64,000 bases of DNA from UBA11524 sp963590165 (GTDB lineage: Bacteria > Bacillota > Clostridia > Christensenellales > Aristaeellaceae), in assembly GCA_963590165.1 (NCBI GenBank), contig CAVANO010000012.1:1-64000 (forward strand). Reading direction: 5' to 3'. Shown in pieces: positions 17,926 to 26,838 of this stretch; positions within the stretch are counted from its first letter, which is position 1, and each line of letters begins with the position of its first letter. A program made the translations under genes and the position numbers. Below the pieces are notes generated by a model that worked only from the letters and a program-made list of their open reading frames with translations, had not been told where the DNA came from and ran no database searches.

Positions 17926-19251
17926 ATGCCGTACAAATTTGCGTTCATTGGGCAGGATATTCCGATGCACCTGCCTTTTTTGCTTGTCGATTTCCTCTAT
18001 GCGTGCCATGAGGACGGACTGCTCGCCGTCGAGGAGAAAAATCCATCGATGCAAAGCGTGCTGCAGCGCTACGGCGATGCCATCATCCATGACAGCGGAC
18101 GAAAGGCGAAGCTTATCACTTCCGGCAGCCGTCAGGAAGTGCTCATGGGCGCGGACTGCGTCGTGTATGCAGGCGACTGCATGGCGGCGACGCGCTTCCG
18201 GCAGGATCAGGACGCGCTGTCCGGCGTGAAGGACGATGATCCCGGGCTGAAGGATCAGGCGCGCGTACATGGCGGCATCGGCGGACTGATGCACACGCTG
18301 CGTCAGGGTGAAAACGTGCTGAACCTCTGCCGGGCAATGCGGACGTGCTGTCCGAAAGCACTCATCATCACGCTCGGTCAGCCGGTTGCGCGGACAACGC
18401 AGATGTTCCTGAATGCCGGATTCACATGCTACGGGCTGGATGACGCGTATTACCGCGGCAACACGTGGCAGCGCATCGCGCGGTCGCTCATGCGCAAGGA
18501 GGACACCATCGAGGGCATCGCGGCAGGTCTGCCGGGCTTCTCGTTCCTGCTGTCGGTGCATGAGAAGAAAAGTCGCCTTGATTTGCTCCCTGCGCTCCGT
18601 CAGCAGGCGGAAGAAGAAAAGCTCGGTCGGCTGACAAAACGCTGGCTGGGCTGGTACGATGCGGTGGCGTTCGGCGATGTCGTGCGCCATGCGGAGCTGC
18701 TCGCGCAGGAGGAGGATTACATTCCTGAGGAGAATCCTTCCTTCGGTGAAAGCATCGAACGCCGCAAGGATCGCCTCACGCACATGAACACCATCGGTCA
18801 GCAGGGCACCGAAACAACCGACGGCAAGACGGCGCAGCTGCTCCTGCTCAAGGACACGCCGTCCGTGCGCCCGGTTCGCCTTGCGCTGGCGATTCTCAGG
18901 AAGGAAACAGCCGTCATTCCTGCCGTCACCCATCAAAACCGCGGCGAGCTGCCGCAGTTGCCTGCAAACGCCGTCATCGAAAGTGATTTGCATCTGCAAG
19001 GCGGCATAATGCAGCCGCAGAAGCTGACGCTGCCGCCCGCGCTGTATGAAATCATGTACGACATTGACGAAACAAACCGCCTGAGCGCATCCGCTGCTTC
19101 CGGCGACTGGGCATCCCTGCGCGAGTGCGTGGAAGTCGACCCTGCGCTGGAGGGGCTCGACCGGCTGTATGTGCAGGAGGTTGTGCGGCGGCTCGTGCAG
19201 CTCAACGGCGATGTGCTGTCACGCCTGACGGATGACGGGGATGACCTGTAA
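17926..19251 (+). CDS. Glycoside hydrolase family 4-like protein with altered active site
   Basis: A 441-residue protein laid out like GH4 NAD/Mn-dependent glycosidases: an N-terminal Rossmann start (KFAFIGQDI), a long conserved middle and a helical C-terminus. The GH4 hallmarks are changed. The NPxxxxT box reads LGQPVART (150-157), the metal Cys-His reads Cys168-Tyr169, and the AGxNH box reads AGLPGF (200-205). Both metal-ligand histidines are therefore missing and normal catalysis is doubtful. GGAA precedes the ATG at 17926. It is followed after 11 nt by the methyltransferase. Assignment rests on overall pattern, so it is moderate. Confidence 0.6.
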   Translation: MPYKFAFIGQDIPMHLPFLLVDFLYACHEDGLLAVEEKNPSMQSVLQRYGDAIIHDSGRKAKLITSGSRQEVLMGADCVVYAGDCMAATRFRQDQDALSGVKDDDPGLKDQARVHGGIGGLMHTLRQGENVLNLCRAMRTCCPKALIITLGQPVARTTQMFLNAGFTCYGLDDAYYRGNTWQRIARSLMRKEDTIEGIAAGLPGFSFLLSVHEKKSRLDLLPALRQQAEEEKLGRLTKRWLGWYDAVAFGDVVRHAELLAQEEDYIPEENPSFGESIERRKDRLTHMNTIGQQGTETTDGKTAQLLLLKDTPSVRPVRLALAILRKETAVIPAVTHQNRGELPQLPANAVIESDLHLQGGIMQPQKLTLPPALYEIMYDIDETNRLSASAASGDWASLRECVEVDPALEGLDRLYVQEVVRRLVQLNGDVLSRLTDDGDDL

Positions 19252-19262
19252 AGGAGATTGCA

Positions 19263-20126
19263 ATGTTCTTAGCAACGACATGGGAAGATTATGAGGTGCT
19301 GGACACCGGCGACGGCGAAAAGCTGGAGCGCTGGGGCAATGTAATCCTCCGGCGCCCTGATCCGCAGACCATCTGGCCGAAGGCAGATCCCGCGCTGTGG
19401 AAGAAGGCACAGGCGCATTATCACCGTTCGGATAAAGGCGGCGGCGAGTGGGAGTTCCTGACGCACCTGCCGGAAAAGTGGGTCATCCGCCATCAGGAAC
19501 TGCAGTTCTATGTCCGTCCAACCGGTTTTAAGCACACAGGTCTTTTTCCGGAACAGGCGGCAAACTGGGTCTGGATGCAGGATATCATCCGGAACAGCGG
19601 CCGGACACAGCCGCGCATTCTGAACCTCTTCGGCTACACGGGTGCGGCAACACTGGCATGCATGTCCGCCGGCGCACACGTAACGCACGTGGACGCAGCG
19701 AAGGGCATGATCCTTTGGGGCAAGGAGAACCGTGCACTGTCAAAGCTGCCGGAAGAGCTGAGCCGTTGGATTGTGGAGGACGCGCTCCGGTTTGTGCAGC
19801 GCGAAATCCGCCGCGGCAACACCTATGACGGCATCCTGATGGATCCGCCGAGCTATGGCCGCGGTCCGTCCGGCGAGGTCTGGAAGCTCGAAAATGAGCT
19901 GTTCGGGCTGGTCGACACGTGTGCGCAGGTACTCTCCGATCAGCCGCTGTTCTTCCTCATCAACAGCTACACGACCGGTTTTCAGGCGAGCGTGCTGAGC
20001 AACATGCTCATGAAATGCGTGTCCTCTCGCCACGGCGGCGTGATTGACGCGCAGGAGCTTTGCCTGCCGGTGACGACAGGCGGCGTGCTGCCCTGCGGCG
20101 CGAGCGGAAGGTGGTCGGCACAATGA
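19263..20126 (+). CDS. Class I SAM-dependent methyltransferase, RlmK-like
   Basis: A 287-residue methyltransferase. The SAM-binding motif I is ILNLFGYTGAATL with VTHVDAAKGMI after it, and the substrate motif IV is MDPPSYGRG. These resemble the C-terminal (RlmK/RlmI-type) half of rRNA methyltransferases, so an RNA base is the likely target. AAAGGAG lies 6 nt before the ATG. Its stop overlaps the next start as ATGA, so it is coupled to the pseudouridine synthase and tgt, all RNA-modification genes. Exact site unknown. Confidence 0.85.
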   Translation: MFLATTWEDYEVLDTGDGEKLERWGNVILRRPDPQTIWPKADPALWKKAQAHYHRSDKGGGEWEFLTHLPEKWVIRHQELQFYVRPTGFKHTGLFPEQAANWVWMQDIIRNSGRTQPRILNLFGYTGAATLACMSAGAHVTHVDAAKGMILWGKENRALSKLPEELSRWIVEDALRFVQREIRRGNTYDGILMDPPSYGRGPSGEVWKLENELFGLVDTCAQVLSDQPLFFLINSYTTGFQASVLSNMLMKCVSSRHGGVIDAQELCLPVTTGGVLPCGASGRWSAQ

Positions 20127-20890
20127 ACGAGGATCAGCTGCAATACCTGTCCAACATCGATATCCAGTACGAGGATAATCACGTGCTGGTTGCCGTCAAG
20201 CCAACCAACATGCTTTCTCAGGCGGACAAGACCGGCGATACGGACATCCTGACACAGCTCAAGCAGTATCTCAAGGTCAAGTACAACAAGCCCGGTCAGG
20301 TGTATCTCGGTCTGGTGCACCGTCTCGACCGCCCTGTCGGCGGCCTGATGGTGTTTGCACGCACGAGCAAGGCGGCATCGCGCCTGTCCGCACAGATGCG
20401 CGAGCACAATATGGGGCGCGAATACCTCTGCGTGGTCGAAGGCACGGTGAAGGATCGCTTCACCTGCATCGACTACCTCAAAAAGAACGAGTACCTGAAC
20501 AAGGTCGAAATCTGCGATGCTGACGAAAAGGGCGCGCAGCTGGCGATGCTCACCGGACAATGCCTGTCGCGCAAGGGTGCGCTGTCGCTCTGCGCCATTC
20601 AGCTGCAGACGGGCAGAAATCATCAAATTCGTGTGCAGATGGCAAATCTCGGTGCACCGCTCTGGGGCGACAACCGCTACGGCAGCGGCATCGCCGGTCA
20701 GCAGATTGCGCTCTGGGGCTACCGCCTCGTATTCGAGCACCCGACGCGCCATGAGATCATGACATTCCAGCATCTTCCCTGCGGCTCCATCTGGAATGTA
20801 TTCGCCGAGGAACTGACCGACATGGCTGTCCGCTTCGCGAATTCCGCGGAGGTCATCCTGAATTCTGACAACGGAGGAAACCAGACGTGA
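20123..20890 (+). CDS. Pseudouridine synthase, RluA/RluD family
   Basis: A 255-residue enzyme. The catalytic Asp lies in LVHRLDRPVGGLMVF (near residue 70), and QTGRNHQIRVQMA and GDNRYG follow, all standard for the RluA family that makes pseudouridine in rRNA or tRNA. No S4 domain precedes the catalytic part, so it is a short type. The ATG overlaps the upstream stop. It is translated with the methyltransferase and tgt. Which uridine is modified cannot be told. Confidence 0.9.
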   Translation: MNEDQLQYLSNIDIQYEDNHVLVAVKPTNMLSQADKTGDTDILTQLKQYLKVKYNKPGQVYLGLVHRLDRPVGGLMVFARTSKAASRLSAQMREHNMGREYLCVVEGTVKDRFTCIDYLKKNEYLNKVEICDADEKGAQLAMLTGQCLSRKGALSLCAIQLQTGRNHQIRVQMANLGAPLWGDNRYGSGIAGQQIALWGYRLVFEHPTRHEIMTFQHLPCGSIWNVFAEELTDMAVRFANSAEVILNSDNGGNQT

Positions 20891-22014
20891 CAACTCCCTT
20901 TTCTTACGAGCTGAAGCATATCTGCAAGCAGTCCGGTGCGCGCCTCGGTGTGCTCCATACGCCGCACGGCGATATCCAGACGCCCATTTACATGCCGGTC
21001 GGCACGGCGGCGTGCGTCAAGGCAATGACGCCGCGCGAGATGGAAGAAATCGGCACGCAGATTCTGCTATCGAACACGTATCACCTGCATCTGCGTCCCG
21101 GCGAAGACCTTGTCGCAGAGGCTGGCGGTCTGCACCAGTTCATGGACTGGCATAAGCCGATTCTGACTGATTCCGGCGGATTCCAGGTGTTCTCGCTCGC
21201 CGGCATCCGCACCATCCGTGAGGAAGGCGTCACGTTCCAGAGCCATATCGACGGCTCGCGCCATTTCATCGGTCCGGAAGAGTCGATGGACATCCAGCAG
21301 AAGCTCGCCTCCGACATCTGCATGGCATTTGACGTGTGCAGTCCGTTCCCCTGCGATTACGACACGGCGAAGGTCAACATGGATCGCACCATTCGCTGGG
21401 CTGAACGCTGCAAGAAGTACCACACCAAGGAAGATCAGGCGCTGTTCGGCATCGTGCAGGGCGCATTCTACAAGGATTTGCGTGTGGAATGCGCAAAGGC
21501 GCTGGCGGACATGGATTTCATCGGCTACGGTATCGGCGGACTGTCCGTCGGCGAACCGAAGCCCGTCATGTACGAGATGCTCGACGAGATTGCACCGTAC
21601 ATGCCGGTCAACAAGCCGCGCTATCTGATGGGCGTTGGCACACCGGATTGCCTGCTCGAGGGCGTGCTGCGCGGCGTGGACATGTTTGACTGCGTGCTGG
21701 CGACGCGCATCGCCCGCAACGGTACGGTGCTGACGAGCAAAGGGCGCGTGGTCGTCAAGAATGCGAAATACGCGCACGACTTCTCCCCCATCGATGACGA
21801 ATGCGACTGCTACGCCTGCCAGCACTTCACGCGCGCGTATGTCCGTCATCTGTTCAAGGCCGGCGAAATCACCGGCGGGCGTTTGGCATCGATTCACAAC
21901 CTGCGGTTCCTGCTCCATCTGATGGAGCAAATCCGCGAGGCCATCGCGAACGACTGCTTCCTTGACTTCCGCAAGGAATTCTATGCCAAATACGACCTTT
22001 CCCGCAATTTCTGA
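20887..22014 (+). CDS. tgt: Queuine/preQ1 tRNA-ribosyltransferase
   Basis: A 375-residue tRNA-guanine transglycosylase that swaps G34 for preQ1 in tRNAs for Asn, Asp, His and Tyr. Visible are LTDSGGFQVFSLAG (catalytic Asp), GYGIGGLSVGE, GVGTPDCLLEGV and the zinc site CDCYACQHF plus a later His. It starts with GTG, overlapping the upstream stop (GTGA), with GGAGG 9 nt before. A strong terminator follows at 22021. queA and the preQ1 genes are not in the window. Confidence 0.97.
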   Translation: MTTPFSYELKHICKQSGARLGVLHTPHGDIQTPIYMPVGTAACVKAMTPREMEEIGTQILLSNTYHLHLRPGEDLVAEAGGLHQFMDWHKPILTDSGGFQVFSLAGIRTIREEGVTFQSHIDGSRHFIGPEESMDIQQKLASDICMAFDVCSPFPCDYDTAKVNMDRTIRWAERCKKYHTKEDQALFGIVQGAFYKDLRVECAKALADMDFIGYGIGGLSVGEPKPVMYEMLDEIAPYMPVNKPRYLMGVGTPDCLLEGVLRGVDMFDCVLATRIARNGTVLTSKGRVVVKNAKYAHDFSPIDDECDCYACQHFTRAYVRHLFKAGEITGGRLASIHNLRFLLHLMEQIREAIANDCFLDFRKEFYAKYDLSRNF

Positions 22015-22020
22015 CACAAA

Positions 22021-22057
22021 AAACGCACGGGCTATTGATCACATAGCTCGTGCGTTT
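22021..22057 (+). terminator. tgt terminator
   Basis: AAACGCACGGGCTAT (22021-22035) pairs with ATAGCTCGTGCGTTT (22043-22057) with one G.U, then TTGTTATTT. Confidence 0.85.
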
Positions 22058-22157
22058 TGTTATTTACTTATTCAGCACACGCTTTTGTTCGTTTCCCTGG
22101 AACCAGCTTTCGCAGGCTTCCCCTGTTCTTTCTTCGCCTGTTCTATTGCCCCTTGTA

Positions 22158-23303
22158 TCACTCATACACCACACTGCGCCCATCCGCTGCATCATCGGGG
22201 AAGATGACAATCAGCGTATGCCCGCGCTGTAGCGACAGTTCCTCGCCGTTCGCATCATAGTATACCGTGCGCGAAGTCATGCTGTCGCGCTTCCAGTAGC
22301 CCGAAATATGCTGACCGCACATAAAGAAGTCCGCATTGCCTTCCGCAGAGGCGCCGTTCTTGCCGATGACGTACATGACCGGCTCATTCTTGTTGCTGTG
22401 GTTGTAGTCCACATCGGTGAACTGGATAATCACGTTCTGGAAAACAATCGCCGAGGACGTGTTCTTGTCGATGTACAGGTTGTCCGCGATCACTTCGCCG
22501 CCGAGATAGCGCAGATAGCCGCTGTACTTCTCGCTGTAAAGGAGCACGGAATTGTAGGCGGCGGAATTGTTTCCCCAGCTGATGGCGACGCGGTTGCCGC
22601 TGTCCCCCTCCTCAGGCGATTCATCCGTGAACTTGTACGTATGGTTGACTGCGACTTCATCTTCCGGCACCATCTCAGCAATAGCGGCGGCGTTCACGTC
22701 CACATTGTAGGGCGACTTCAGACCGCTCACGCGCGTGAAGTACTTCTTGTAGGGCGTGCTGGAGCCGATGCCGCTGAACGTCATGTTGCTCGCCTTGAGC
22801 TTGCGGATTTCCGCCTTGACGTTGCTGCCGTCGCTCTCCTGCTGACCATAGTAGATGAGTGCGCCGTTCCACTCTTCGCGCAGCCAGATATGACCGATGC
22901 GCGCCGAGCGGATATAGCCGACAGAATCCGGGATGATGTCCGAGAAAACCGCCGTCAGACGGGTCACCTGACTGCGCACCAGCGGCGCTTCGTAGATAAT
23001 ATCCGCATAGGAAAGTCCCCACGGGGCACGATAGCCGATGCCGCCTTCGTCATTGCCGATTTGCACCAAGACAGGCATGTACCGTCCCGTTGCCGCAAGA
23101 CCTGCCGCACCGTCAGGCACATCGAGGCTGTCCAGCTCAAGACCCGTTGTCGGGCTGATGCCGTCTTCCACCTCGTTGTCCTCCACATCCGCCAGCTTAA
23201 TTTTCCTTTTCTCTTGTGGATCAATCGTCGTTTCTGCAAGTGCGGCAGAAAGCGTCAGACAAAGAAGCAGCAGGCAGGCAAGAATCCGTTTCATTGCTTT
23301 CAT
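22158..23303 (-). CDS. Secreted DUF3048 protein
   Basis: A 381-residue exported protein. A signal peptide runs to about residue 24 (ALAE). The mature part has the DUF3048 N-terminal pattern RPVLVQIGND-like (RYMPVLVQIGND), PLVRSQVTRL and SVGYIRSAR, and a C-terminal domain with QFTDVDYNH and FFMCGQHISGYWKRD. The family (YerB) is widespread in Firmicutes with unknown function, probably cell-wall linked. GGAAG precedes the ATG at 23303. It is the last gene of the leftward envelope operon, 63 nt after the first deacetylase. Confidence 0.88.
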   Translation of the reverse strand: MKAMKRILACLLLLCLTLSAALAETTIDPQEKRKIKLADVEDNEVEDGISPTTGLELDSLDVPDGAAGLAATGRYMPVLVQIGNDEGGIGYRAPWGLSYADIIYEAPLVRSQVTRLTAVFSDIIPDSVGYIRSARIGHIWLREEWNGALIYYGQQESDGSNVKAEIRKLKASNMTFSGIGSSTPYKKYFTRVSGLKSPYNVDVNAAAIAEMVPEDEVAVNHTYKFTDESPEEGDSGNRVAISWGNNSAAYNSVLLYSEKYSGYLRYLGGEVIADNLYIDKNTSSAIVFQNVIIQFTDVDYNHSNKNEPVMYVIGKNGASAEGNADFFMCGQHISGYWKRDSMTSRTVYYDANGEELSLQRGHTLIVIFPDDAADGRSVVYE

Positions 23304-23365
23304 TGTTTTTCTTCCTTTCTTTGTGTACTGAATCATTCAATCACGCGCATCTGCGCAGGAAACGC

Positions 23366-24706
23366 TTATTTGATGGTCGTAACACCGTCATCGCAGCGGA
23401 AATACACCGTATCCGCCTCAAGCGTCACGCCGCAGGACGCGAACAGCTCATCGATCGTCAGCAGGATGTACCCCTGCTCATAGAGCCAGTTCGCCATGAC
23501 CTTTGCGGTGTTCGGCGTGTTGTCCTTGATGTCGTGCATCAGCACAATGTCGCCGTTGGTGAACTGCTTCTTGACGTTGTTCATGATGGTATTCGTGCTG
23601 CGTCCGCGCCAGTCGTACGTGTCGACCGACCACTGGATGTACGCCCAGCCGACCTTCGCGCTGATCATCGCCGGATAGACGCCGTAGGGCACACGGTCAT
23701 AACGCACAGGAATGCCGATAATGGCCGTCAGCGCCTTGTTGACCTTCTCCGGCATGGCACGAAGCGTGGACGCGCTCGTCTTGCGGGCGTCGCCGTGCGT
23801 CCAGTTGTGGCTGCCGATGGCGTGACCCTCGTCATGCGCGCGCTGGACAAGATCATCGTAGCTCTTCATGTTCTTGCCGACCATGAAGAACGTTGCCGGC
23901 GCCCCGACCGTCAGCAGACTGTTGAGCACCTTGGTGGTGTTCGTGCGCGTCGGCCCGTCATCGAACGTCAGCGCAACCGTCTTGTAGTAGGACAGGTTAT
24001 CCGTTTCGATTTGCGCCTTTTCGGTCATGTATTCGCGGATATCCGGATAGAACAGCGTGACCTCAATCAGCGTCAGGTGCGATGGATAGACGCTGCTCGC
24101 CGGAATATGGATGACGAGTGACATGCCGTGAAGCGTGAATTCGAGATTGCGCAGCCCTTCGTCCGTCAGATACGCTGCCAGCGCCGTTTCATCCGGCTCT
24201 TCATCCGGGAAGTAGTACCGAACCGTCTCCTCGACCTCTTCGCGGAGGACATCCCAGCCTTCGCTGTCGTCGTCAAAGATGTCGGTGAGCATGATGCGTT
24301 CGCCGGTTGTCATGTCATATGTTCTTGTGGTGAACTCCTGCCCGATCAGGTCGCGGTGATACGTCGTCCGCGCCTGCACCATGAAGCTCATCCAGGTCAG
24401 ACCGGTCTTGCTGTAGCGGATGGCAACATCGAGGCGGCTGTTCTTATCGCCGTTCGCCTTGCCCTTCTGCAGCGTCGGCGCGATTTCATCGACATACGCC
24501 TGTGCCAGCCCGTTAACCTCCTCATCCACGCTCTTGAGTGCCGTTTCCACCTTCCACAGGCGGACGCCGCTCTTATTGCTCTGCGTAGTATCGTCATAGG
24601 AGGCGGTGACGCGGTGGCATTCCTGCATACCGCCCTCGGCAGAAGCTGCCGGAATCGCTGTCAGCAGCAGCGCCAACAGCAGCAAGCCTGATAGGAGCCT
24701 TTTCAT
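23366..24706 (-). CDS. Secreted polysaccharide deacetylase (CE4)
   Basis: A 446-residue exported protein. It has a signal peptide (1-23), an N-terminal DUF3298/RsiV-like domain (about 25-235, with FYPDIREYM at its end) and a NodB/CE4 domain. The motifs are intact: TFDDGP (247-252), SHNWTH, RVPYG, WSVDTYDW and LMHD. CE4 enzymes remove N- or O-acetyl groups from peptidoglycan or other glycans using a metal held by Asp-His-His. AAAGGAG precedes the ATG. It is a tandem paralogue of the next gene, 67 nt away. Confidence 0.92.
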   Translation of the reverse strand: MKRLLSGLLLLALLLTAIPAASAEGGMQECHRVTASYDDTTQSNKSGVRLWKVETALKSVDEEVNGLAQAYVDEIAPTLQKGKANGDKNSRLDVAIRYSKTGLTWMSFMVQARTTYHRDLIGQEFTTRTYDMTTGERIMLTDIFDDDSEGWDVLREEVEETVRYYFPDEEPDETALAAYLTDEGLRNLEFTLHGMSLVIHIPASSVYPSHLTLIEVTLFYPDIREYMTEKAQIETDNLSYYKTVALTFDDGPTRTNTTKVLNSLLTVGAPATFFMVGKNMKSYDDLVQRAHDEGHAIGSHNWTHGDARKTSASTLRAMPEKVNKALTAIIGIPVRYDRVPYGVYPAMISAKVGWAYIQWSVDTYDWRGRSTNTIMNNVKKQFTNGDIVLMHDIKDNTPNTAKVMANWLYEQGYILLTIDELFASCGVTLEADTVYFRCDDGVTTIK

Positions 24707-24772
24707 CGGAGTTCTCCTTTCTGAAAATCTTATCATGAACAATCGTTTCGTTATGGCTGTCGTTGATTGCCG

Positions 24773-26122
24773 TCAATCATCTGTCGTAACCCCATCCAGG
24801 CACCGCCAGTAGGTCTGGTTGGGCTCCAGCGCAATGCCGCCGGAGGCAAAAAGCTCATCCACCGTCAGGAACATGTAACCGCGTTCCTCAAGGCGCGGAA
24901 TAAACTGCTGCGTTGCCTTTGCGGAGTTGTTCTTGATGTCGTGCATCAGAATAATGCCGCCGCTCTTGGTGCAGGATACGATCGTATTCGCCGTCTTGGT
25001 CGGGTCAGGACCCGGATCCTCGCCGTCCCAGTCACGCGCCTCCGCCGTCCACTGAATCAGCGGCCAACCGACCTGATAGCTGCTCATCCGCTGCCATTGT
25101 CCGCCGGGTGCGCGCGCATAGCTCGGTGCAATGCCAATCGTCTGGATGTGGATGCTGTTCACCTTGTCATACATCTTCAGGAACACGTCTGCGCTGTTTT
25201 CCATCGCGTAGAGATGCTCGTAGAAATGCGTCGCGACGGCGTGCCCCTCATCGTGCTCCTGCCGAACGAGGTACGGGAAACTCTTGACATTCTTGCCGAG
25301 TGCAAAGAACGTTGCCCGCGTGCCCGTTTCCATCAGCGCATCGAGGACATGCGGCGTTGACCACTGATTCGGGCCGTCATCGAACGTCAGCGCACAGAAC
25401 TGGTACAGGCTCGCGTTGTCCGTCTGCTGCTGCGCCGTTTCCGTCATGTACTGCCGGATATCCGGATAATACAGCGTGACCTCCATCAGCTGCGGATGGT
25501 CAGGGTAGATCGACGGCAGATGCATCACCAGCGACATGCCGTGCAGCGTGAAGTCCGCCTGCTCAATGGCTTCACGGGTGCACAGGGCATTCAGCTGTTC
25601 TTCGTCCGCCGTTTCGTCCGGATAATAAGTCTGCACGGTTTCGCGCACCGCGTCCGCAAGCAGATCCCATGCGGGCGAATCAGCCGGAAAAATGTCCGTC
25701 AGGCGGATTTGCTCGCCGGTTTCCATGTCGTACGTGCGCGTCGTGAAGAGCACCTGCTGCGTCTGCCGGTGATACACCTGACGTGCCTGCACCATGAAAC
25801 TCATCCAGCTCAGACCCGTCCGGCTGCGCAGGATGCGGACATACAGCACGCTGTTTTCCGTGCGCTCCTTGCCAGGCTTGAGCAGCGCCGGCGAAAGCTG
25901 CGATGCGTAGTCATCCGCCAGCGCGTTCAGTTCCTCATTGACGGCTTCGAGGCACGTCGTGATGTGCCAGCACTGGACGCTCGCGCCTGTGCCGGTTGTC
26001 GAGGTAATCTTTTCCAGTGTTGCCTGATGACAGGATTGGATCGGCGTTGCTTCCGCCGAAGCCGTGATGCACAGCATCGCGCAAAGCAGACAGCACAGGA
26101 GCATGCTCATGCAACGCTTCAT
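24773..26122 (-). CDS. Secreted polysaccharide deacetylase (CE4), variant motifs
   Basis: A 449-residue paralogue of the downstream protein with the same plan: signal peptide (1-23), DUF3298-like domain, then CE4. TFDDGP (246-251), the metal pair in THFYEH and LMHD are kept. Motif 3 reads RAPGG where RxPYG is usual, and motif 4 reads WTAEARDW where WSVDxxDW is usual (Asp to Glu). Activity or specificity may have shifted. GGAAGGCG precedes the ATG, which overlaps the ruvX stop as ATGA. Confidence 0.9.
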   Translation of the reverse strand: MKRCMSMLLCCLLCAMLCITASAEATPIQSCHQATLEKITSTTGTGASVQCWHITTCLEAVNEELNALADDYASQLSPALLKPGKERTENSVLYVRILRSRTGLSWMSFMVQARQVYHRQTQQVLFTTRTYDMETGEQIRLTDIFPADSPAWDLLADAVRETVQTYYPDETADEEQLNALCTREAIEQADFTLHGMSLVMHLPSIYPDHPQLMEVTLYYPDIRQYMTETAQQQTDNASLYQFCALTFDDGPNQWSTPHVLDALMETGTRATFFALGKNVKSFPYLVRQEHDEGHAVATHFYEHLYAMENSADVFLKMYDKVNSIHIQTIGIAPSYARAPGGQWQRMSSYQVGWPLIQWTAEARDWDGEDPGPDPTKTANTIVSCTKSGGIILMHDIKNNSAKATQQFIPRLEERGYMFLTVDELFASGGIALEPNQTYWRCLDGVTTDD

Positions 26123-26838
26123 ACTTCGCCTTCCTGCGCGCGCAGGTTCTCATATTGATTGAACACCTGCTCGACCACTTGGGAGTCCTCCTCGACCACG
26201 AACATCATGCTGCCGTCGTCGGTCGGCTCGAGGCGTGTGATAAGCACCTGTTCCTCGCCGTCGGGGTTGTCCTCCAGCTCCAGCAGCACGGCATATTCCT
26301 TTCTGTCATACGGCACGACCGCGCCGAAGCGGAATGCGACCTCCGAGCCATCCGGCGCTGTCAGCGTCACAAGCGGCTCCTCTTCGCCGAGCTCTGATTC
26401 CTCGATTTCGGCTGCTTGCGCGGCGTTCCGGCATGTGTCCAGATACTGCTGCAGGATGACTGCCGCCGCAACCTTGTCCACATTGTGCTTGCGCTCCGCG
26501 CGATGCATGTTGCCCTCAATCAGTGCATTCGTTGCGGTGACGGTCGTCAGGCGTTCATCCTGATAGAACACCGTCAAGCCGGCTTTTTCGAGCTGCTCGC
26601 AGAAGGCCTTAACCTTCGCAGACTGAAAGCCTGCCGTACCGTCCATATTCAGCGGCCAGCCGGACAGCACCTGCGTCGTGTCGTGCTTTTTGCAGATTTC
26701 CAGCACTTTGCGGACGTCGGGACCGTAGCCGACACGGTAAATCGTATCAATCGGCGTGGCAATCAGCCGCGATTCGTCCGACACGGCAACGCCAATCCGC
26801 GCATCGCCGATATCCAGCGCAACGATTCTTTCGTTCAT
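26119..26838 (-). CDS. RuvX (YqgF) Holliday-junction resolvase fused to DUF1292
   Basis: A 239-residue two-domain protein. Residues 1-138 are the RNase H-fold YqgF/RuvX domain (IVALDIGDARIGVAVSD, LSGWPLNMDG, YQDERLTTV, and HNVDKVAAAVILQQYL with the last Asp). Residues about 150-239 are an acidic DUF1292 (YrzB-like) domain with EVAFRFGAVVPYDRKEYAVL. In Bacillus the two are adjacent separate genes; here they are one. RuvX acts in 16S rRNA 5' processing or DNA repair. GGAGG precedes the ATG, and both ends overlap neighbours as ATGA. Confidence 0.9.
   Translation of the reverse strand: MNERIVALDIGDARIGVAVSDESRLIATPIDTIYRVGYGPDVRKVLEICKKHDTTQVLSGWPLNMDGTAGFQSAKVKAFCEQLEKAGLTVFYQDERLTTVTATNALIEGNMHRAERKHNVDKVAAAVILQQYLDTCRNAAQAAEIEESELGEEEPLVTLTAPDGSEVAFRFGAVVPYDRKEYAVLLELEDNPDGEEQVLITRLEPTDDGSMMFVVEEDSQVVEQVFNQYENLRAQEGEV

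Noticed and set aside
17767..18999. 410-residue minus-strand frame over the GH4-like gene
   Set aside because: Antisense; the plus-strand protein has a ribosome site, a fold pattern and tight downstream neighbours.
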